The notes beneath the pieces were generated by a model. It did not search any database and had not been told where the DNA came from. It saw only the letters and a program-made list of their open reading frames with translations. A DNA stretch of 49,186 bases from BRHc4a sp049325055. GTDB taxonomy: Bacteria; Bacillota; Desulfotomaculia; Desulfotomaculales; Desulfocucumaceae. Shown piece by piece: positions 48,130 to 49,186 of this stretch (position 1 is its first letter; every line of letters starts with the position of its first letter). Where the stretch lies: assembly GCA_049325055.1 (NCBI GenBank), contig JBMOPB010000077.1:1-49186 (forward strand). The letters run 5' to 3'. The translations under genes were made by a program, and so were the position numbers.

Positions 48130-49186
48130 TCAGTGGCCGCTCAAGGCAAGGCCCCCTATCAGCAGGGTGGGAGATCCCATGCCGCCGAAAAATGTGAGGT
48201 CGCTGCCGATTCTTTCAATCTTTTTCATAACGTCTATAATATTTCCGGCCAGGGCAACTCCCCTTACAGGGAAAGTCAGCCGGCCCCCTTCTATCATAAG
48301 TCCCGAAGCGCCCAGGGAAAAGTCCCCGGATATGGGGTTGGCGGTGTGCATACCCAACACCTCGGTGACATAAAAGCCCTTTTCAATATCCCTTATAATA
48401 TCGTCGGGGCCGGTGTCGCCTTTATCTATATAAAGATTTGTGGAACCAACCTCGGGCGTGGACTTGTATGAACCCCTGACGCCGTTGCCGGTGGATTTCA
48501 CACCATCTTTTGCAGCTGTGTAAGTGTTGTGCATGAACCCTTCCAGAAGGCCGCCGGCAATCAGCTGTGTCTTTGAGGTGGGCACGCCTTCTCCGTCGAA
48601 GGGGGAGGATGCTATCCCCCCGGCCAGGGACCCGTCATCAATTATATTAACCCTGCCGGACGCCACTTTTTGACCCAATTTACCCGCAAACAGAGACCTT
48701 CCCTTTTGTACCGCTTCGGCGGTCAGGGCCGGGGCAAGCAGACCCAGAAAACCTGTGGCCACGTAGGGCTCAAATACAACCGGCAGCGTCTGGGACGGCA
48801 CGGACCTGGCGCCCAGCATTCTTACGGCCCTCATGGCCGCTTCCCTGCCGGTGGAACCGGCATCCAGGTCATTATACCGTACTCCGTATTTGAGGGCGAA
48901 GCCCGTCTGGCTTTCCTCGCCTTCCACCGCCACCAGGGCTATGTAAATTCCGCAGTATGCCCCCTTAAAACTGAGATCGACGCCGAGGCTGTTCATGAGG
49001 GTGACTTCGGTTTCCGCATCGGTATAGGTGGAGCCCTCTATAATCTTTACCCGGCTGTCATAGCCCCGGGCGGCCTTTTCCATGTTCCGGGCCAGTTCAA
49101 TCTTTTCTTCCACCGAGGTGTCTATAATGGTACTGTCGTACAGATCCAGATCAGGGTATGAGGGCGCCGGCCCGGGCATTACCCTG
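48130..49186 (-). CDS. TldD/PmbA family metalloprotease subunit, cut by the window edge
   Basis: At least 352 residues of a PmbA/TldE-like protein whose N-terminus lies beyond the window; roughly the first 100 residues of a typical 450-residue member are missing. The visible part has the family stretches LPVVFEPYVATGFLGLL, DDGSLAGGIASSPFDGEGVPTSKTQLI, GLLEGFMHNTYTAAK and GDFSLGASGLMIEGG. TldD/TldE form a heterodimeric protease that trims unfolded or modified peptides. The visible HxxxH region of the TldD subunit is not in this part, which favours the non-catalytic TldE/PmbA side. The first in-window ATG (49179) is only internal. Confidence 0.9.
   Translation of the reverse strand, partial: RVMPGPAPSYPDLDLYDSTIIDTSVEEKIELARNMEKAARGYDSRVKIIEGSTYTDAETEVTLMNSLGVDLSFKGAYCGIYIALVAVEGEESQTGFALKYGVRYNDLDAGSTGREAAMRAVRMLGARSVPSQTLPVVFEPYVATGFLGLLAPALTAEAVQKGRSLFAGKLGQKVASGRVNIIDDGSLAGGIASSPFDGEGVPTSKTQLIAGGLLEGFMHNTYTAAKDGVKSTGNGVRGSYKSTPEVGSTNLYIDKGDTGPDDIIRDIEKGFYVTEVLGMHTANPISGDFSLGASGLMIEGGRLTFPVRGVALAGNIIDVMKKIERIGSDLTFFGGMGSPTLLIGGLALSGH

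Overview
The window looks like a chromosomal segment of a spore-forming, anaerobic Gram-positive bacterium of the Peptococcaceae / Desulfotomaculia type (relatives of Pelotomaculum and Desulfotomaculum). The reasons are a full spoIIIAA-AH operon, spoIVB and spo0A, moderately high G+C coding sequence, frequent TTG/GTG starts behind strong Shine-Dalgarno sites, an NfnAB transhydrogenase pair, a two-subunit pyruvate-carboxylase-like enzyme, and a REP-associated transposase with REP-like repeats. Nearly everything lies on the minus strand, so gene order is best read from high to low coordinates.

Region by region, in transcription order. 49.2-45.2 kb: pmbA/tldE (cut by the window edge), aroQ, a Xaa-Pro peptidase, efp and a CD1247-like zinc-ribbon protein. 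44.9-43.2 kb: a CoA-disulfide/persulfide reductase with a rhodanese domain. 43.1-37.9 kb: spoIIIAA-AH, preceded by a candidate sigma-E promoter. 37.6-34.3 kb: a carboxyltransferase-AccB fusion and a biotin carboxylase, standing where most Firmicutes have accB-accC. 34.3-33.3 kb: a RAYT transposase flanked by REP-like repeats, with a 100-N assembly gap inside the repeats. 33.2-21.5 kb: an accessory catabolic island. 21.3-4.2 kb: the conserved housekeeping string asp23-amaP-DUF2273-nusB, nfnAB-folD, xseA, a second folD, a YtqA/MnmL-like radical SAM gene, xseB, ispA, a membrane protein, dxs, tlyA, nadK, mnmM (ytqB), argR and recN. 4.0-1.8 kb: spoIVB and spo0A, the latter with a clear sigma-H promoter. 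1.5-0 kb: a small membrane protein on the minus strand, then a Mn exporter-like gene and a 38-codon ORF on the plus strand.

The most interesting part is the island. A sigma-54 enhancer-binding protein lies upstream of an operon of nine genes: a CitE-like lyase, a PrpF/methylitaconate-isomerase-like protein, an HMG-CoA-lyase-like protein, succinate-CoA-ligase-like beta and alpha subunits, an MmgE/PrpD protein, FrdA, FrdB and DUF1847. A textbook -24/-12 promoter (TGGCAC-N5-TTGC) and a perfect 12+12 bp inverted repeat sit between regulator and operon. The FrdB protein keeps every ligand of its [2Fe-2S] and [4Fe-4S] clusters but has lost all three cysteines of the [3Fe-4S] cluster that normally hands electrons to quinone, and no membrane-anchor gene is present. 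I infer a soluble dicarboxylate dehydrogenase/reductase in a pathway for a methyl-branched dicarboxylate (methylsuccinate, mesaconate, itaconate or citramalate), chemically a branched-chain mirror of the succinate-fumarate-malate segment of syntrophic propionate oxidation. The substrate is not proved by sequence.

The island plus transposase interrupts a gene order (accBC next to asp23-nusB) that is conserved across many Firmicutes, which suggests insertion. No rRNA, tRNA, CRISPR array, prophage or defence system was seen.
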